A stretch of 64,000 bases of DNA. It comes from Dreissena polymorpha. Taxonomy: Eukaryota; Mollusca; Bivalvia; Myida; Dreissenidae. The DNA is taken from contig NC_068359.1 of assembly GCF_020536995.1 (NCBI RefSeq), positions 67,138,726-67,202,725 of the forward strand, read 5' to 3'. A model generated the notes under the pieces. The model saw nothing but the letters and a program-made list of their open reading frames with translations, had not been told where the DNA came from and did no database searches. Every line of letters begins with the position of its first letter. The first letter of the stretch is position 1. Shown here in pieces: positions 13,479-26,100 of this stretch. The position numbers and the translations under genes are program-made.

Positions 13479-14900
13479 TTAGTCTCGACATCTATTTCGC
13501 TTTGCTTTGTAGTCCATTGACATGTGTTCAGCCATTGTCTGAAGGCACGTGAAAATTGCTTTCTTCATGGCGTTATTTGAATGTGAAGTCTTTTTGGTCA
13601 ATTTTCGTTTTTTGTGTTTTAACGGTACCGCGTCAATTTGCATCTGATCATCTGAAGAATCATTTTCAAACCTACGTACAGGTGAGTTTTGTGAATTACT
13701 CTTATCGTAATGCATCGTATCTGATTCACTGGAGCTTGACTGTATGTCCGCGAATTGTTTGTTTCTCAAATGTTTTTGCAATTCGGCAAGCGGAATATTA
13801 TCTTCGTCATCCGTATTATCTCTAATCTGTCGGGTCTGTTGAGTAATAACAGGTAACCCATGTACTGACGTATTGAATCGTTATTAGAAGATAATGTGTC
13901 TTCTGCAAAGGCTAAATTTGCTTTTCTAATCGGGCGCGCTAACGGCTGATCTATCACTGGCCATTGATCGATATTAGCATGTCTAATCTGGTCTGCATGA
14001 ACTTTAATAGTTGAGTTGTCTAATTGATTCTTTATGACGTATGTTAACGGGGATCTTTGTTCTATTATACGATAATATGGTCTCCATTTACTGTCTTATT
14101 TGTTTGTTCGTTGAAAGTTTTTGTAGTAAACGGGGTCATTGATTTCGAATTTAATATCTTTTGTATTTTAATTCGCATAATCAGTTTGTCTGCGTTTCGA
14201 TTTTTGAATTTGGGCACATACCTTTTTAAATGATTTGTGTTGTTCTTCTTATATTATTTTATGATAATCTTCACCGTGATATTTACGTCTAGGCTTTAAC
14301 AAGTTGTCTATTGGAAGAATAGGGTCTCTATTAAAAAGTAAAAAGAACGGTGTGTGTTTCGAAGTCTCGGATGTACTAAATCTCATTGCCGCTAAAGACA
14401 TATTTAAATGTTAGTCCCATTGTTGTACTTTTTTTTGAACCCGTTTGATAGTATATTGTTCATAGTCCCGCGGGAACGCTCGTTCACGCCATTAACCGCG
14501 GGATGATATATTGTCGTCTTTACGTGGTCAATGTTCATTGATTTTAATGTTTCAGTGAATGCCGTACTAGTGAATTCTTTATCGTTATCAGTTATAATTC
14601 TTATAGGACAATTATGACGGCTATAAATCTCGTTCATTAACAGGTGTATTACGCTATCGAAGATTTATCTGGTGATGGGAATGCTTCTATATATCCTGAG
14701 TATTGATCTACAAAACATATAATATATCTATTTCCGGAAAGCGTTTTTGGATATGGCCCGCATATATCTATGGAAACAACTGAAAACGGAAACGGCGGAA
14801 TTGAGGTATCCGACGATATGGGAGCTTTAATAGCTTTTAAGTTTCTACTTTGACATATAATGCACTTAGATACATAATCATTCAATTCTTTGAACATTTT
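13479..14900 (-). mobile_element. Gypsy integrase region (fossil)
   Basis: Pieces read as integrase: the second half of the zinc-binding region (VSKCIICQSRN) near 14850, catalytic-core segments (VVSIDICGPYP and TDNDKEFTS), and HPAVNGVNERSRG. The distal part at 13479-13957 is charged and Ser-rich with no known domain. It belongs to the element at 10315-19360 and is broken. Confidence 0.85.
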
Positions 14901-15112
14901 AGGCCAGTAATATTTCTCTTTTAGTGTCTGAAAAAGCCTTTGAGACCCAGGATGCCCGTTTTCATCATGATATTGCTTGACAACTGAACCAGTCAGGTGT
15001 TTTGGTACAAAAAGTCTGAGAGTAGGTTCCTCATCTACGTTTGATATGTAGTACAGTATTCCATCAACCGTAATATATCTATCATCTTCATTCTTGTTCT
15101 GTTTCCCTAATC

Positions 15113-16918
15113 TTAATCTCGCTTTAATCTCAGATATATGAGGGTCTTTTTTTGTTCTATTTGCATATTAAGCCCTGATATGTTAGCGTTCGACGCTGTG
15201 TCGTCGGCTGGGAGTGGCTGCGGGGTAATAATATTATCAATTATTTGCTTGTGGTCAATGTTTGTGGAGTCGATTACATTAATTTCGTGTGTTTGATCTT
15301 GTTTATTAATTGGCGAATTAATCGTAAAATGTTTATCGTTAATATCTAATTCTAGTTCTGTTTGATCGCATTGATTATTCTGTATTTTGGTGTTTGGAGG
15401 TCGGCTTAGAAAGTCGGCAATAATATTCTTTTTTCCCGATATATACTCAATTTTACAGTTGTAACCTGCTATATTTAAGGCCCATAATTGTATTTTCTTG
15501 TTTTGCATCGGACTTTCGAGCCAGTGCTTAAGCGGCTTATGATCTTTTCTGATAACAAATTCAGCATTGTGTAAATTATGGTGTAATTTACTTAGACTGT
15601 AAAATATGCTGTAACATTCTTTTTCAGTGGTACTAAATTTGCATTTCGTGGGGCTTAATTTGTGCGATATGTAAAATATCGGCTTTTCGCCCACATAATC
15701 CCCAGTTTCGTTATCGTCACATTTTTGAGTTAAACATGCGCCAATGCATTTGTCAGAGGCATCAGTATACAAAATATAACCTTTGTTTGGGTCCGGGTAG
15801 GAGAGGTAAGGAATTTGTGTAAATGAGTCTTTTAATTGTATGAAACTATCTTCACATTGTTTTGACCATGTAAATGGGACATTCTTTCTCGTGAGATTAA
15901 TAAGAGGCTCAACCATTTCAGAATATTTAGGGCAAAATCTCCTAATAAATCCCGCTGCACCTAAGATAGATCGTACATCACGTATGCACTTGGGTCTAGG
16001 GAATTGTTTAATCGCTTCGACTTTTAATGGATCCGGTCTAATACCGTTTTGATCTATGATAAAACCTGGATATCTAGTCTCTCTTTGTAAGAATTGACAT
16101 TTTGATAGCTTAAGCTTAATGTTATGTTTACTGAGACTCTGTATTACTGTATTCACGTGCGCTAAGTGAGATTGCAAGTCAGGTGAAAATATTAGAATAT
16201 CATCTAAATATGCCACAGCGAATCCTTCACAACCCTTAAGTACTTTATTAGCTAATTCTTGAAATATTGAACCCGCCCCAGATGCACCGAATGGCATCAC
16301 GTTAAAGTGAAATAGATCCCTGAATCCTGAAGCAAAAGCCGTTTTTTCTCTGTCCTCTTCTTTTATAGGTATTTGCCAATACCCCGATATCAAATCTAAA
16401 CTGGTGAAATATTTACTTTTACCTAATAACGCGAATATATCATCTATTAATGGTAATGGATAGGCAATTGGTTTTGTAATTTTGTTAAGCTGTCCGAAAT
16501 CGACGTAAAACCTTTTTTCATCTTTATTATCTTTATTTGAATCATGGTTATTTTTCTTTTTATCTACTAAAACAATAGGGAAGCTCCACAGACTTCTTGA
16601 TGGGCTTATTATGTTTGCCGCTAGCATTTCGTCAATAGCTCTATCTATGAATACCTTATTGTTTAATGGTGTTCGATACGGCCTTTATTTAATGGGCGGA
16701 TGATCCCCTGTATTTATGGTAAATTCTATTGATGAAGTTTGCGTTAACTCTAAATTATTTCTTGCGAATAGAGTTCTGTGTTTTAAAAGTACTGGGATAA
16801 TATTTTCTTTTTGATCTTCATCTACACGTAAATCTGATAAAGATTTCATCTTTAGATAAACCTGCTTTCGGCTGATTATTTTTGATAACTTCTTGTACTG
16901 AGCATATTTCATTATCAT
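15113..16918 (-). mobile_element. Gypsy reverse transcriptase-RNase H region (fossil)
   Basis: A 504-codon frame at 15113-16627 carries the RT palm with YLDDILIFS, the connection region and RNase H (ILYTDASDKCIGACLTQ, with later ADFLSRPP). The RT lead-in (IEFTINTGDHPPIK) lies at 16685-16918. The RT-RNase H sequence is strongly gypsy-like. Confidence 0.93.
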
Positions 16919-16988
16919 TTACCGATTTTATTCGCCCTATGGCACAGTGTCGTCTAAGCCTTATTGTTTTGTGCGTATTGTTTATAAT

Positions 16989-18510
16989 TTAAATGGGAAA
17001 TTGTCTATCACGTGTTGTCTTGAATACTGAATTAACAATTGTTAAGCCAGGTTCATTATCAAAGAAAGAATTGCTTATTCCATTGAATTCATAATTTGTA
17101 TTTGAACGTATGCAGTTTCTTTTAGCTTGAGCAAAGAGTCTATATTTAGTTTGTGGTTTAAACACAGTATGTCTAGTTAATCTCGCTATTACTGAAAGGT
17201 GTACATCATCTTCTAGAAGTACATAACAGTTTTCAATTTTCAAACATCCTAAATTAAAGTACAAACGGACACCATTATCTTGTAAAAAGTATCTTTCTAA
17301 AATAACATTTCTATTAACGTTACTTACTACAAAAAACAAGTGCTCTTTATTTATGATCCCTATTTTGAATATCAATTTTACACTTCCGTGGACATGTAAT
17401 GAGTTTCCATTTACCGACTTAAGATTTACCTTTTTAATTATCAGTTCCGGCTTGTGTTTTAACATATCATAAGTACGTTTGCTAACGAGGCTGACCTCAG
17501 CGCCACTATCAATCAAGCTCCTAAATTGAAAACCACCTGTTGAAATAACACAAGAATTTGGACTACCACACAAAGCTATATTATATGTCTCGACTTTCTC
17601 ATTCTTACCATTACGTTTTTCTTTGCGTACATTCTCTACTAAAGTGTCCAAATTTACCACAATTCCAGCAATCAATTTTATCTTTCCAATTTTTGTCATA
17701 TTCATTCTTGTCCTCGTTACCGTTTTGACCTATTGTATGACCGTTCCGTCCTACTGTATATGCACTTATCTCGCGTTGCCTATGGCGACAGATTTCAATA
17801 GAATGACCGTGTTTCGTACAATATGTGCAAACATTAGATGAACCAATATAATCGATATCTGTCTGAATATTATCGGTCGTAATGTTATCAAGTCCATTTA
17901 TCTGCGATCGTAACTCAAATCTAGCCCTGATACTTTGCTCTTGGATTGCGCTTTTAAAAGCATTTGACAGGGTTACATGATTTTTGCGCATTAATTTAAG
18001 TCTCAAATAATCGTGCGTTAATCCGTCGATAAAAATGTCTACTAATTGTTTTTCTATATAGTCTAAATTTCCTTCAATATTTTCGTATGCATCAGTCGCA
18101 AGAGATAAAAGTCGTTCAGCGTATATTTGAACATTCTCGTCCGTTTGTTGTTTAGTCGTCTTTAATAATGTGAAAGCATATTGTGGGTCTTGAATTTCCG
18201 CAAATCTTAATTTAAGCTGTTCTTTTAAATCTGATCATGTCCCTGTCGTATCTTCAGTCAAAAAGCGATGTATGTAATCACTTACAAGCCCTTTACTAGA
18301 TTGGTGAACAACAAATTTTAATTTATTCTCATATAAATTGGTAAGCGTTCCATATTTTTCTACATTTTTAATCCAATTTTTAAATTCTTTTGAATTTCCA
18401 TCAAATGATTGTACAACCTGTGAAATAGTCTGAGTGCTTATGGCCGTTTTAACATCTTTAATTTGTTCATTTAAATTTTGAAAAAAATTGAGGGATTATT
18501 TGATTTGCCA
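16989..18510 (-). mobile_element. Gypsy gag-like and protease region (fossil)
   Basis: The protease signature SLIDSGAEVSLVSKRT lies near 17500. A nucleocapsid zinc knuckle, CWNCGKFGHFSREC, lies near 17660, and upstream sequence extends toward about 18510, where a gag-like start is plausible. It belongs to the element at 10315-19360 and is broken. Confidence 0.8.
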
Positions 18511-18726
18511 TTTTGATACAAGCGTTAGGAAATAAAACAGTCACTCACCGGAAGTTGCAGAATATGTACGGTCTGATGTCGTTGTTCCCGGCTCACGGTC
18601 GTTGCTACTGGTTACAGAAGTTGCCGAAACGGAGTTTCTTCGCGTTGTTTTTCATGGCTTCGTAATCGTAAGTGGAAGTATTTCTTCGTTCGAATCCTTG
18701 GTTCACGGTCACCATTTAATGTCCTG

Positions 18727-19360
18727 TGTCACGTAATCGTTCATAGTTAATGGACGACACATAGTTACTAGCAATGTTCATTTTTCTTAAATTACTAGTA
18801 TGTAGCCTACCATTCGATTTCTCGTCATGCGCATATTGTCATGATGACGGAATTTGCATTAGCTACCATTTTCCCGTGTCGCGCATGGGACAAGTCCGTC
18901 CCTCTCTATTAATGTTAATTTCTCTGCATAATGTGGGATAAAATATTCAACAATACCATATATCAGTTTCTAGTCCAATTTAATGTCTGAAATAACTAAT
19001 ATTTTAATTTATAAATACGTTGTGATTGCTACATGATTGTGTCTTTTTGCATCTGTTCACCTCAAGATCTAAATGCTTACTGACTATTTTCCTCTAACAT
19101 TTGCCACTAGAAACTCAGTTATATATTCCATTGGTCAGTGTTCTATCCGTGCTTATTGCTGGTTGGCTAGATTACTAAAGATACTGAATCAATGAAGCCC
19201 TGGGAACGGGATAAACAAACCGCCCAAATATTTACAAGCTTTATCACACCTTTTGATGAGAGATTTTACTGTATAAACACTTTTGCTTGACCAATACAAA
19301 CATACCCGGACTTGTGTCAACTATACTATTCTTTAATCTCTCCCTCATCGATAAGCTTAT
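18727..19360 (-). repeat. Gypsy 5' LTR
   Basis: Mate of the LTR at 10315-10948. Its outer edge lies 4 bp from the surviving TM2 exon of the pseudogene. Confidence 0.9.
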
Positions 19361-19364
19361 ACAG

Positions 19365-19449
19365 TGCAATCTTGCTGTTAAACCTGTGCGGAGCACTATT
19401 CGTTGCGTATCTAGCGTTCCTCAATGGAATTAAACGTACTCAACCGATG
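19365..19449 (+). pseudogene. TM2 exon of the receptor pseudogene, 5' end lost at the LTR
   Basis: It reads AILLLNLCGALFVAYLAFL..., the second membrane helix, matching the minus-strand TM2 exon. The sister exon is 18 bp longer at its 5' end; here the LTR edge stands in that place, and the ACAG just before the exon may only mimic a splice acceptor. The donor is GC (ATG|GCATTG) where the sister has GT. Confidence 0.85.
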
Positions 19450-19893
19450 GCATTGTATAATAGAGTCACGGATTCCCTTTTTTGTAGTTTTGTTACAAAA
19501 TCAACGTATACTTTATAGAAATCAAATCTACACGTATTGTATATTACAATGTGTAACCATTTTGAAACATTAAATGCTAAAATTAGGTTCATTCTTATAA
19601 AAATTATTCTGCGTTTATCTACATTTGTATAAGCAGTATGATGAGATAGTTATCATGATAATTGTGAAATGTGAACATCGATATTTAAACAAATTACTCT
19701 ATTCTTTCTAATTTGTATGCAGAACAGACAACTCTTACATCTGTGAAAGACGTTTTCATGGATCAAAGTGGTTTGCTTGTTTCTTTGTTTTGATATTGCG
19801 CCCTATTCAAAAGTATTTCAGTCGAAATTTTCCCACTGAATAAGGACATGTATGCACGTTTTGACTTTATTTCACATATTTGTACAAATACAG

Positions 19894-20638
19894 GACCGGT
19901 GTGCGGAGTGTGTTTATTTTAATTCCCGTGCTGGGCCTCACCTGGGTGTTAGGTATGTTTGCAGTCAACAAGGACACGCTCATCTTCCATTACTTTTTCG
20001 CCATCTTCAACAGTGCGCAGGTATATTCGACACAGTAACTATCGCTTTCGGTTAGCACACATATATTGCAAACTATGATTTACCATTCAAAGCAACATCA
20101 GCATTCAACGCTGGGATGTGTTATGCAAACATCACTTATACTGTGAAACCTAGTGGAGTTGGAATCGCATGTAGTCATATTGAGGCTCAGTTATATAACT
20201 TAAATGTAATTGGAACTAAGCCTATGAAATGATTCGCCCTATTGATTCCTTAACTATTTTATATATAATTTAATGTTAAACATACCTTTTTGTTATTCGA
20301 TTTCGTTTTTCGTTTACAGATAATTTTTTGTTATGTTACAGGGGCTCCTCATCTTTTTGGTGCAGTGTGTGTTTGATAAGAAAGTAAGTATCAATAAAAT
20401 AATACCATCCAGTCTGTGCATGTCCATATTTATAAAAGTTGCTTCAACATAAAAAGGATACTCACGAAATATATGGGCATACCATGAACATCAAATCAAT
20501 AAGTGTGTTTGATGTTTAATAATCTCACTGTCCCATTTACAGGAACGCGACGCTGTCTGACAGATCAAGGTCACATGGTTCAAGACTACAGACGTTCGTA
20601 CCGGGGACACAAACGTGAACGCAGGTTCTAGAATATGA
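19894..20638 (+). pseudogene. TM6, TM7 and tail exons of the receptor pseudogene
   Basis: Exon 19894-20020 (127 bp) reads TGVRSVFILIPVLGLTWVLG... (TM6). Exon 20342-20383 (42 bp) reads GLLIFLVQCVFDKK (TM7). The tail exon from 20543 (ERDAV, stop, QIKVTWFKTTDVRTGDT...) ends at TGA 20636-20638. The premature TGA at 20558-20560 replaces an arginine codon of the sister gene. Confidence 0.87.
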
Positions 20639-21151
20639 TTCATTCAGTTTTATCTAACTTATTTAGACAACGTTTTAATAGTCGATCACATCCACATCAG
20701 GAACACTGACCTTAGGCGGCATGGGTAAAAAAGCGAAGAAAAGCAAGAAACATATATGCATAAAAACCGTGCGTGTCATGCTTTAAGTTCTTCGCTTCAT
20801 ATGTTTAATAATTCTATTTGACTTTGATCGATATTTATGCACTATTTTAAATATTTTTTAAAGTACGTTTAATTGAAGGTGTAACTCATGTTTGGTTGTT
20901 GTTTTTTGGTTTTATAGAAATCGGCATCTCGCGATACCATTGCGTCGACATAGAAACTAAACAGTCATCACATTTTCGAAATACAGGACGACTGCATTTA
21001 GATGACTATGTGCTTTTTTAAAATCATTTTATTATTGCGAACCTTATTTATATTCAAGCATTATAATATGGATGATGTGTGTATTATTAAGGGTTATATA
21101 TAAAGCGTTTGAAATCTACATTGCACGATGACAACGATGACATTGTGTCTA
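20639..21151. other. No gene seen
   Basis: AT-rich sequence between the pseudogene tail and the hAT relic. No motif or repeat was recognised. Confidence 0.35.
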
Positions 21152-21900
21152 CAGAGCCGGATTAAGCTGTTTTGGGGGACAAGGCAGCACATGTTACGGG
21201 GGCCCCTCCCTTCTGGTCCCCTTCTGTATATTTAAAATCATACTTGATACTACAACTACAAACATCAGAAAACTTGCATTTGTACACATTTTACAGTAAC
21301 ACTATATATTTAGCAAAACAAGTTAAACAATGTATAAAAATTTGGTTAACTGAACTTAACGCACATGATACATGTAACAGATTCAAGCCTATAAGTCTCT
21401 TCTACAAAACTTTAGCAGGCCAAAGCCACCGATCAGCTGTGTGAAGTCTAGTTCTCGGAGGAATTGACATTCAATAGACAGTAGGCCTAAAGCTGTTAAC
21501 CTTTCCTGACCTTTCCTGACTCGTGGTGTTCCTAAGTTAGTTTTTCAAGCGTGATAATGTTGAAATTAACCTCTCACCTTGACAGATATTAACTGGAATT
21601 GTTAAGTATATTCGTACAGCGATGACAACGTTTGGGAAAGTTGTCTGTAGTTGACCTCCATCTAACTTCAGCAGATTACTCATGTGGGTGATGGTTCTGT
21701 CTTGGTCCGCTTCTAAGATGGCTTTGAACTGAACGAACTCGTCAACAAAAGACGCCTCAATGTCATCTGGATAAGACTCCACTAAACTTCCAGGAATGGT
21801 ACGTGAACAAAATTTTGCATCTTATAAACTTTGGGTAAATTGAGCTTGAAAACCTTGACACGGTTTGAACAACATACTGAAGCCAGTGGTTGGCTCCGCT
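21152..21900 (-). mobile_element. hAT transposon relic (C-terminal transposase and one terminal repeat)
   Basis: A minus-strand frame at 21537-21782 reads ...QTTFPNVVIAVRIYLTIPVN...GERLISTLSRLKN, the C-terminal dimerisation block of hAT (ZMYM1-like) transposases. The next piece downstream, at about 21390-21510, reads RLTALGLLSIECQFLRELDF after a frame change. The plus-strand sequence CAGAGCCGGATTAAG at 21152 looks like a hAT terminal inverted repeat. The N-terminal part and the other terminus are missing, so it is a dead remnant. Confidence 0.75.
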
Positions 21901-22762
21901 ACCATTAGATATACATCAGAGACACGATAACAAAAAGAAGTAACGTTGTGCTATATATCTTAAGAGGCCCGCCACTGGTGCATCCAAAAAACACTATTTA
22001 TTAGGTAGATTTGTAAACATGACGTGTGTAATTGTTTGTCAATCTATATTTAAAAAAAAGCATTTTACCGCCTTCAAATCCGATAAAAAAAACAAATCGG
22101 GTCACGGCAAATTCAGTGGGTCAGTGGAGAAGAGAAACCAAACATATTTTTAGTTATGGTATATGTTCAATGTGTAAGCATTCATACACTTTATAAAATC
22201 ACTATGTTCACCAAGTTTATTAATCCTATATTGTTTGGGAAATAAAGATTTAAATATTTACTTAAAACCTCATATAAACATTAAACTTATGTCAATGACA
22301 AATATCATGAAGGCTTAAAGGATGTCAATGACAAATAGCACGAAGGCTTAAAGCAACCGTAAACGATTACGAAATGATATATATAATAATCGTGTAATAA
22401 TAATGTATACTTGTTGCACGTATATGTTAAAATTTAGTATAAAGATTTGATAATTCAGTTATCGAACGTTTTATATCACAATGCAACGTTTACGAACTAT
22501 TAATATACACCGCAGTTGTGTAAACAGAAAATGTAATATCTCAATCGGTATAATTAGAACTCACGGGCTGATCTTCGCATGGGCGATTCTTTAGATATAC
22601 GTGTGTTTCACATGGTACCAGAGTAGGTCTTCTATGGCGACAGCATGTTGAACCTTTGTTTAATTCCTGACGCTCGACGTGATCTGCAGATCCCGTGTTT
22701 CGAATTTATCCTCCGACGAGCCAGATAACCATTCTCCATCCCCGTCACCAACCTATTATTCT
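21901..22762. other. No gene seen
   Basis: AT-rich sequence. A short direct repeat (GATGTCAATGACAAATA.CA.GAAGGCTTAAAG) lies near 22290-22350. Nothing else was recognised. Confidence 0.3.
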
Positions 22763-23116
22763 ATTTATCCTGTCACATTTTCAGCATTAGTTGAAATGTT
22801 TCTAAAACATCTAGTTTTCGAGTATTTTGTGTTTCAATATTAAATATGGGAAAATCCACGCGCGAGCTAAAACATTGTGACGTCACGTCATTCAAAGCGC
22901 TTAGGCTAGCTTCCATCTTGTTAAACAACACATTTTTTTTTTATTTTTTTTTAATAGAAAAAAGGATAGTTTATTAAAAGACAATAGTTAAGGCATGCGC
23001 ATGCGCGGAGAGCAACTGACGGATATTCGAGGTCACGTGGTCAACTAACGTAATATTTTTGGGTTATTAGGTTACCTGGTTATCGGGCTGGTTTAAAGGC
23101 ATGTGACAGGATAAAT
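22763..23116. repeat. Small inverted-repeat element (MITE-like candidate)
   Basis: ATTTATCCTGTCACAT at 22763-22778 is mirrored by ATGTGACAGGATAAAT at 23101-23116. The roughly 320-bp interior holds a CRE octamer (TGACGTCA, 22878-22885) and a T-rich run, with no coding sequence. No target duplication could be fixed. Confidence 0.45.
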
Positions 23117-26100
23117 AAAATTATACATCGTAAATACATCGTAAACAATAAGAAATGTTTTCAAGACAGGAAACATTTATTAATTTGATGACTGTTACCA
23201 TATGTTTGTATCTGTTTAATCCTTTAAACACCTAAATGTTGTATAGAAAACTATACATGTACGGTTCAAGTGAAAGCTGGCCTGCTTACAAAATGACTAC
23301 AAATCCAACACATTCAGATGTTTTACGCTATAACGAGTGAACTTTCGGATCCGTTTATGTTCAATATTTTTTATCAAAATTCCAAAGCATCTTTTACTTA
23401 TACCATGTATTAAAGTGCAATGGTGTATACTGGTTGTCCAATATTTCTCATTTGTTATTCAAATATAATACTTTAATATTGGGATAATATTCAGTCGCTA
23501 TTTTATCATCGGTTACATCATACTAAGATATTACGTTATTGTGATTGAGGGGTACTTGATATGTTTTAGTAAAGTGAACTTATGTACATTGGAGTATTAA
23601 TCCAGTTGTTGTACTTTCCTTAATGTGTTGTTCAATAATTTGGAAAGTCTTTAAATAATAAAAAAGTGCAAGAAGCAAAGTTTAATAAATTGTATACTCA
23701 TAACATATTAAAATCATTAAATAAATGAAATACGGAAATGAAAACGAAAAGTGAGAAATAATTAAGACATATAGAAAGATGCGAAAAATGAATGAATTAA
23801 AGAATCTCTTTGTTCAATTTACTCTATAAAAATTAAACAATAAACCCATAGCCTACCTGGATCTGTGCCGTCAGCACGTGTTACACATAAGCCAAAAAGT
23901 AAATATCCCAAATAATACATCTTTAACAAGCAAATCTACATTTCAAATAAACATCTATCGGAATGTAGAAAAATATTTTATAAGCAAATGTACGCGGCAT
24001 TATTTGTTCTGAAACGCTGAAATGTAGGACTTGGCACGCGACATATGTCAGAGTATAAATGTCAATGAATTAATTTGTGGCAGTTAACATACTGTTGATA
24101 TTTAGACACGCTCTGTTATATTCATTTTCACAAAGTAACAGCCACAGCGCTTCAAGCACTGACTTAACTCGATATTATGCAACACGGACGAAATGCCATC
24201 AATCTTTAGTTATAGGTTAGGGAAGACTAGTGTCGTAGTATATGTTTACCAGGAATATAAAATGAAACTGTTGGAACACAAAACACTCACAGTCCTTCTT
24301 GGAGTGTTCTCTTTATGTAAGCGTTTTCAAACTCAAACGGTAACAAAATAGTTACATAATTTATTCAATTACTAATGTCACGACTTGTTCAAAGTGTTCC
24401 CAGATATAAACCAAAGTTACAACCTGTATAAATCATCATTCACCGGAACCAAATCACAGCTTGAAAAGTTATGTAGTTAAAAAATCGTTCAATCGAGCAA
24501 TACAACCTAGGATATCATTAAGACAATTATGTAAAGCAGAAATTTTAATGTTGGACCTTTAAAAAAAATTATCCACTTTCACAAGTCTGCAGTAGTTTCA
24601 ACATCTAGTTTCTATTAATTGTAATTGATAATACTTTCTGATACGCGTCCAAGACGGTTTACAATCCATGCACGCGTATCGAATAAAAAAAGAAGGCAAC
24701 GTGTTTCGAATGACGACCTAGGATTTGATGATATAAATAGGGGTAGAATAAAGTTAAATATTCGTACCGATCTCCATCTTTTCATTTACCATATTATATA
24801 ATTTAACAAGAATATTCTATGTGAACGACTATTCACTAGTAAAACATGAAAAATTATTGTAATTTATTTTATTAATAACCACTTAAAACAACTTTAATAA
24901 GTTTATGTATTGTGTGCATGTTTTATTGGCAGTGTCTTCACGGCTTAATGATGCTCAAGAAATTAGGAATAAGATAACTTACATAATGTAACGTCTTATT
25001 TACATCACTTATTTTTATTTGCCGAAACTACTTGTTCAAATTATTTCTTAGTATTTCCGATTACCTATTAAGTCTTTCCCTAAAATTAGTTGTGCCGTTG
25101 CCAACACGAATTAAGTGGTACTCACGACTTACGGAGTAGTTCCCACAGTAAACTCATGGCAACTAGACACTCAACGAGGTAAATAAAAACAATCTATATG
25201 TCATCTCTGTTCCACTGTAGTATACAAACTTATATAATGTCGACTGTGCATTTACATGTATATTTATGTTATTGTGTTTTATACCTAGACAGTTCTAAAT
25301 ATACAATTATCTGAATAAAATGTATGTTTCAAAACAATTCATTCAAAACATCAAAACGTACCTTGTAAAAAACGATACACGCGCAAATTGTTTAAATAAA
25401 GATGATACAGACTACGTGCACAGTACCCATTTCAACACATGATTACTTGCAACGGAAGTGCTATGAAACTAATTGCTGTAAACTAAAATTTGCTTAGAAC
25501 ACAAAACGCCATTGCTAGAATTGTATTTCTGTGCTTTCTCGTTTAGTAGTTATCCTGAGAGGTAATAAGAAATGGCATTTGTGAAACTTAATTTTGCAAT
25601 CATATTTTATTATAATAATATGACAGAAACATACGAACGATCTACTTTTTTGTTAAATTCAGCCAACGATGTTTTACTATCCAATTAATACATGTGATGT
25701 CACGATATCAAAATGAAAATATATCTTAAAGGCTTGTAACATAAACACTCAAATTCAACGTATATTTCGTACAATATTTCGAAAAATAAAATTAACACAT
25801 ACAAAGTCCAGTGTTCCTTATAGCAATAGCCAACCTTTCAACGCTAGTATAGTATGGTAACATAGCTTCAACATGATACAAAAGGCTCTTTTTGTGGGAC
25901 AATATATTCCATTTTAATTTCCCGAAACGGTATCCATTCATTCGACACATGAACACTAACATGGTACTTGAACATGTGTTGAATATATTGTCCCACAAAA
26001 ATATAAAAGAGCATTTTGTATTCGTTTCATATAATCTTGCAATATGACAATAAAATGGACATGTCCTAAAGTACATGATTACAATAAGAATGCTCAAATA

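Larger units (their letters stand above)
10315..19360 (-). mobile_element. Ty3/gypsy LTR retrotransposon (fossil) inserted in the receptor pseudogene
   Basis: Two direct repeats of about 634 bp (10315-10948 and 18727-19360) bound a 7.8 kb interior read on the minus strand. The interior shows, in order, a gag-like region with a CCHC knuckle (CWNCGKFGHFSREC), an aspartic protease (LIDSGAEVSLV), reverse transcriptase (YLDDILIF), RNase H (YTDASDKCIGA) and integrase. Protease-RT-RNase H-integrase is the gypsy (Metaviridae) order. No envelope gene is recognised. It is broken, with roughly half a dozen breaks across gag-pol. By eye the two LTRs differ by a few percent, so the insertion is moderately old. 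No clear target-site duplication is visible. Confidence 0.93.
6917..20638 (+). pseudogene. Adhesion GPCR pseudogene (GAIN-GPS-7TM part), inverted copy of the minus-strand gene
   Basis: Twelve exons match exons of the minus-strand receptor in order, phase and mostly length: 6917-6988, 7512-7617, 7735-7857, 8016-8091, 8468-8570, 8739-8788, 9061-9193, 10019-10116, 19365-19449, 19894-20020, 20342-20383 and 20543-20638. Introns are kept, so this is a DNA-level duplicate and not a retrocopy. It is broken: TAG at 8748-8750, TGA at 10112-10114 where the sister gene has TGG, and TGA at 20558-20560 where the sister has CGC. The TM3, TM4 and TM5 exons are absent, as only about 440 bp separate the TM2 and TM6 exons. 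A gypsy element separates TM1 from TM2. No CCP, SRCR or HRM exon lies upstream. It cannot encode a 7TM receptor; a transcript for the GAIN part remains possible. Confidence 0.88.

Noticed and set aside
19450-19893. Possible TM3-TM5 exons in the pseudogene
   Set aside because: The interval keeps intron similarity next to TM2, but none of the TM3, TM4 or TM5 coding motifs is present in any frame.
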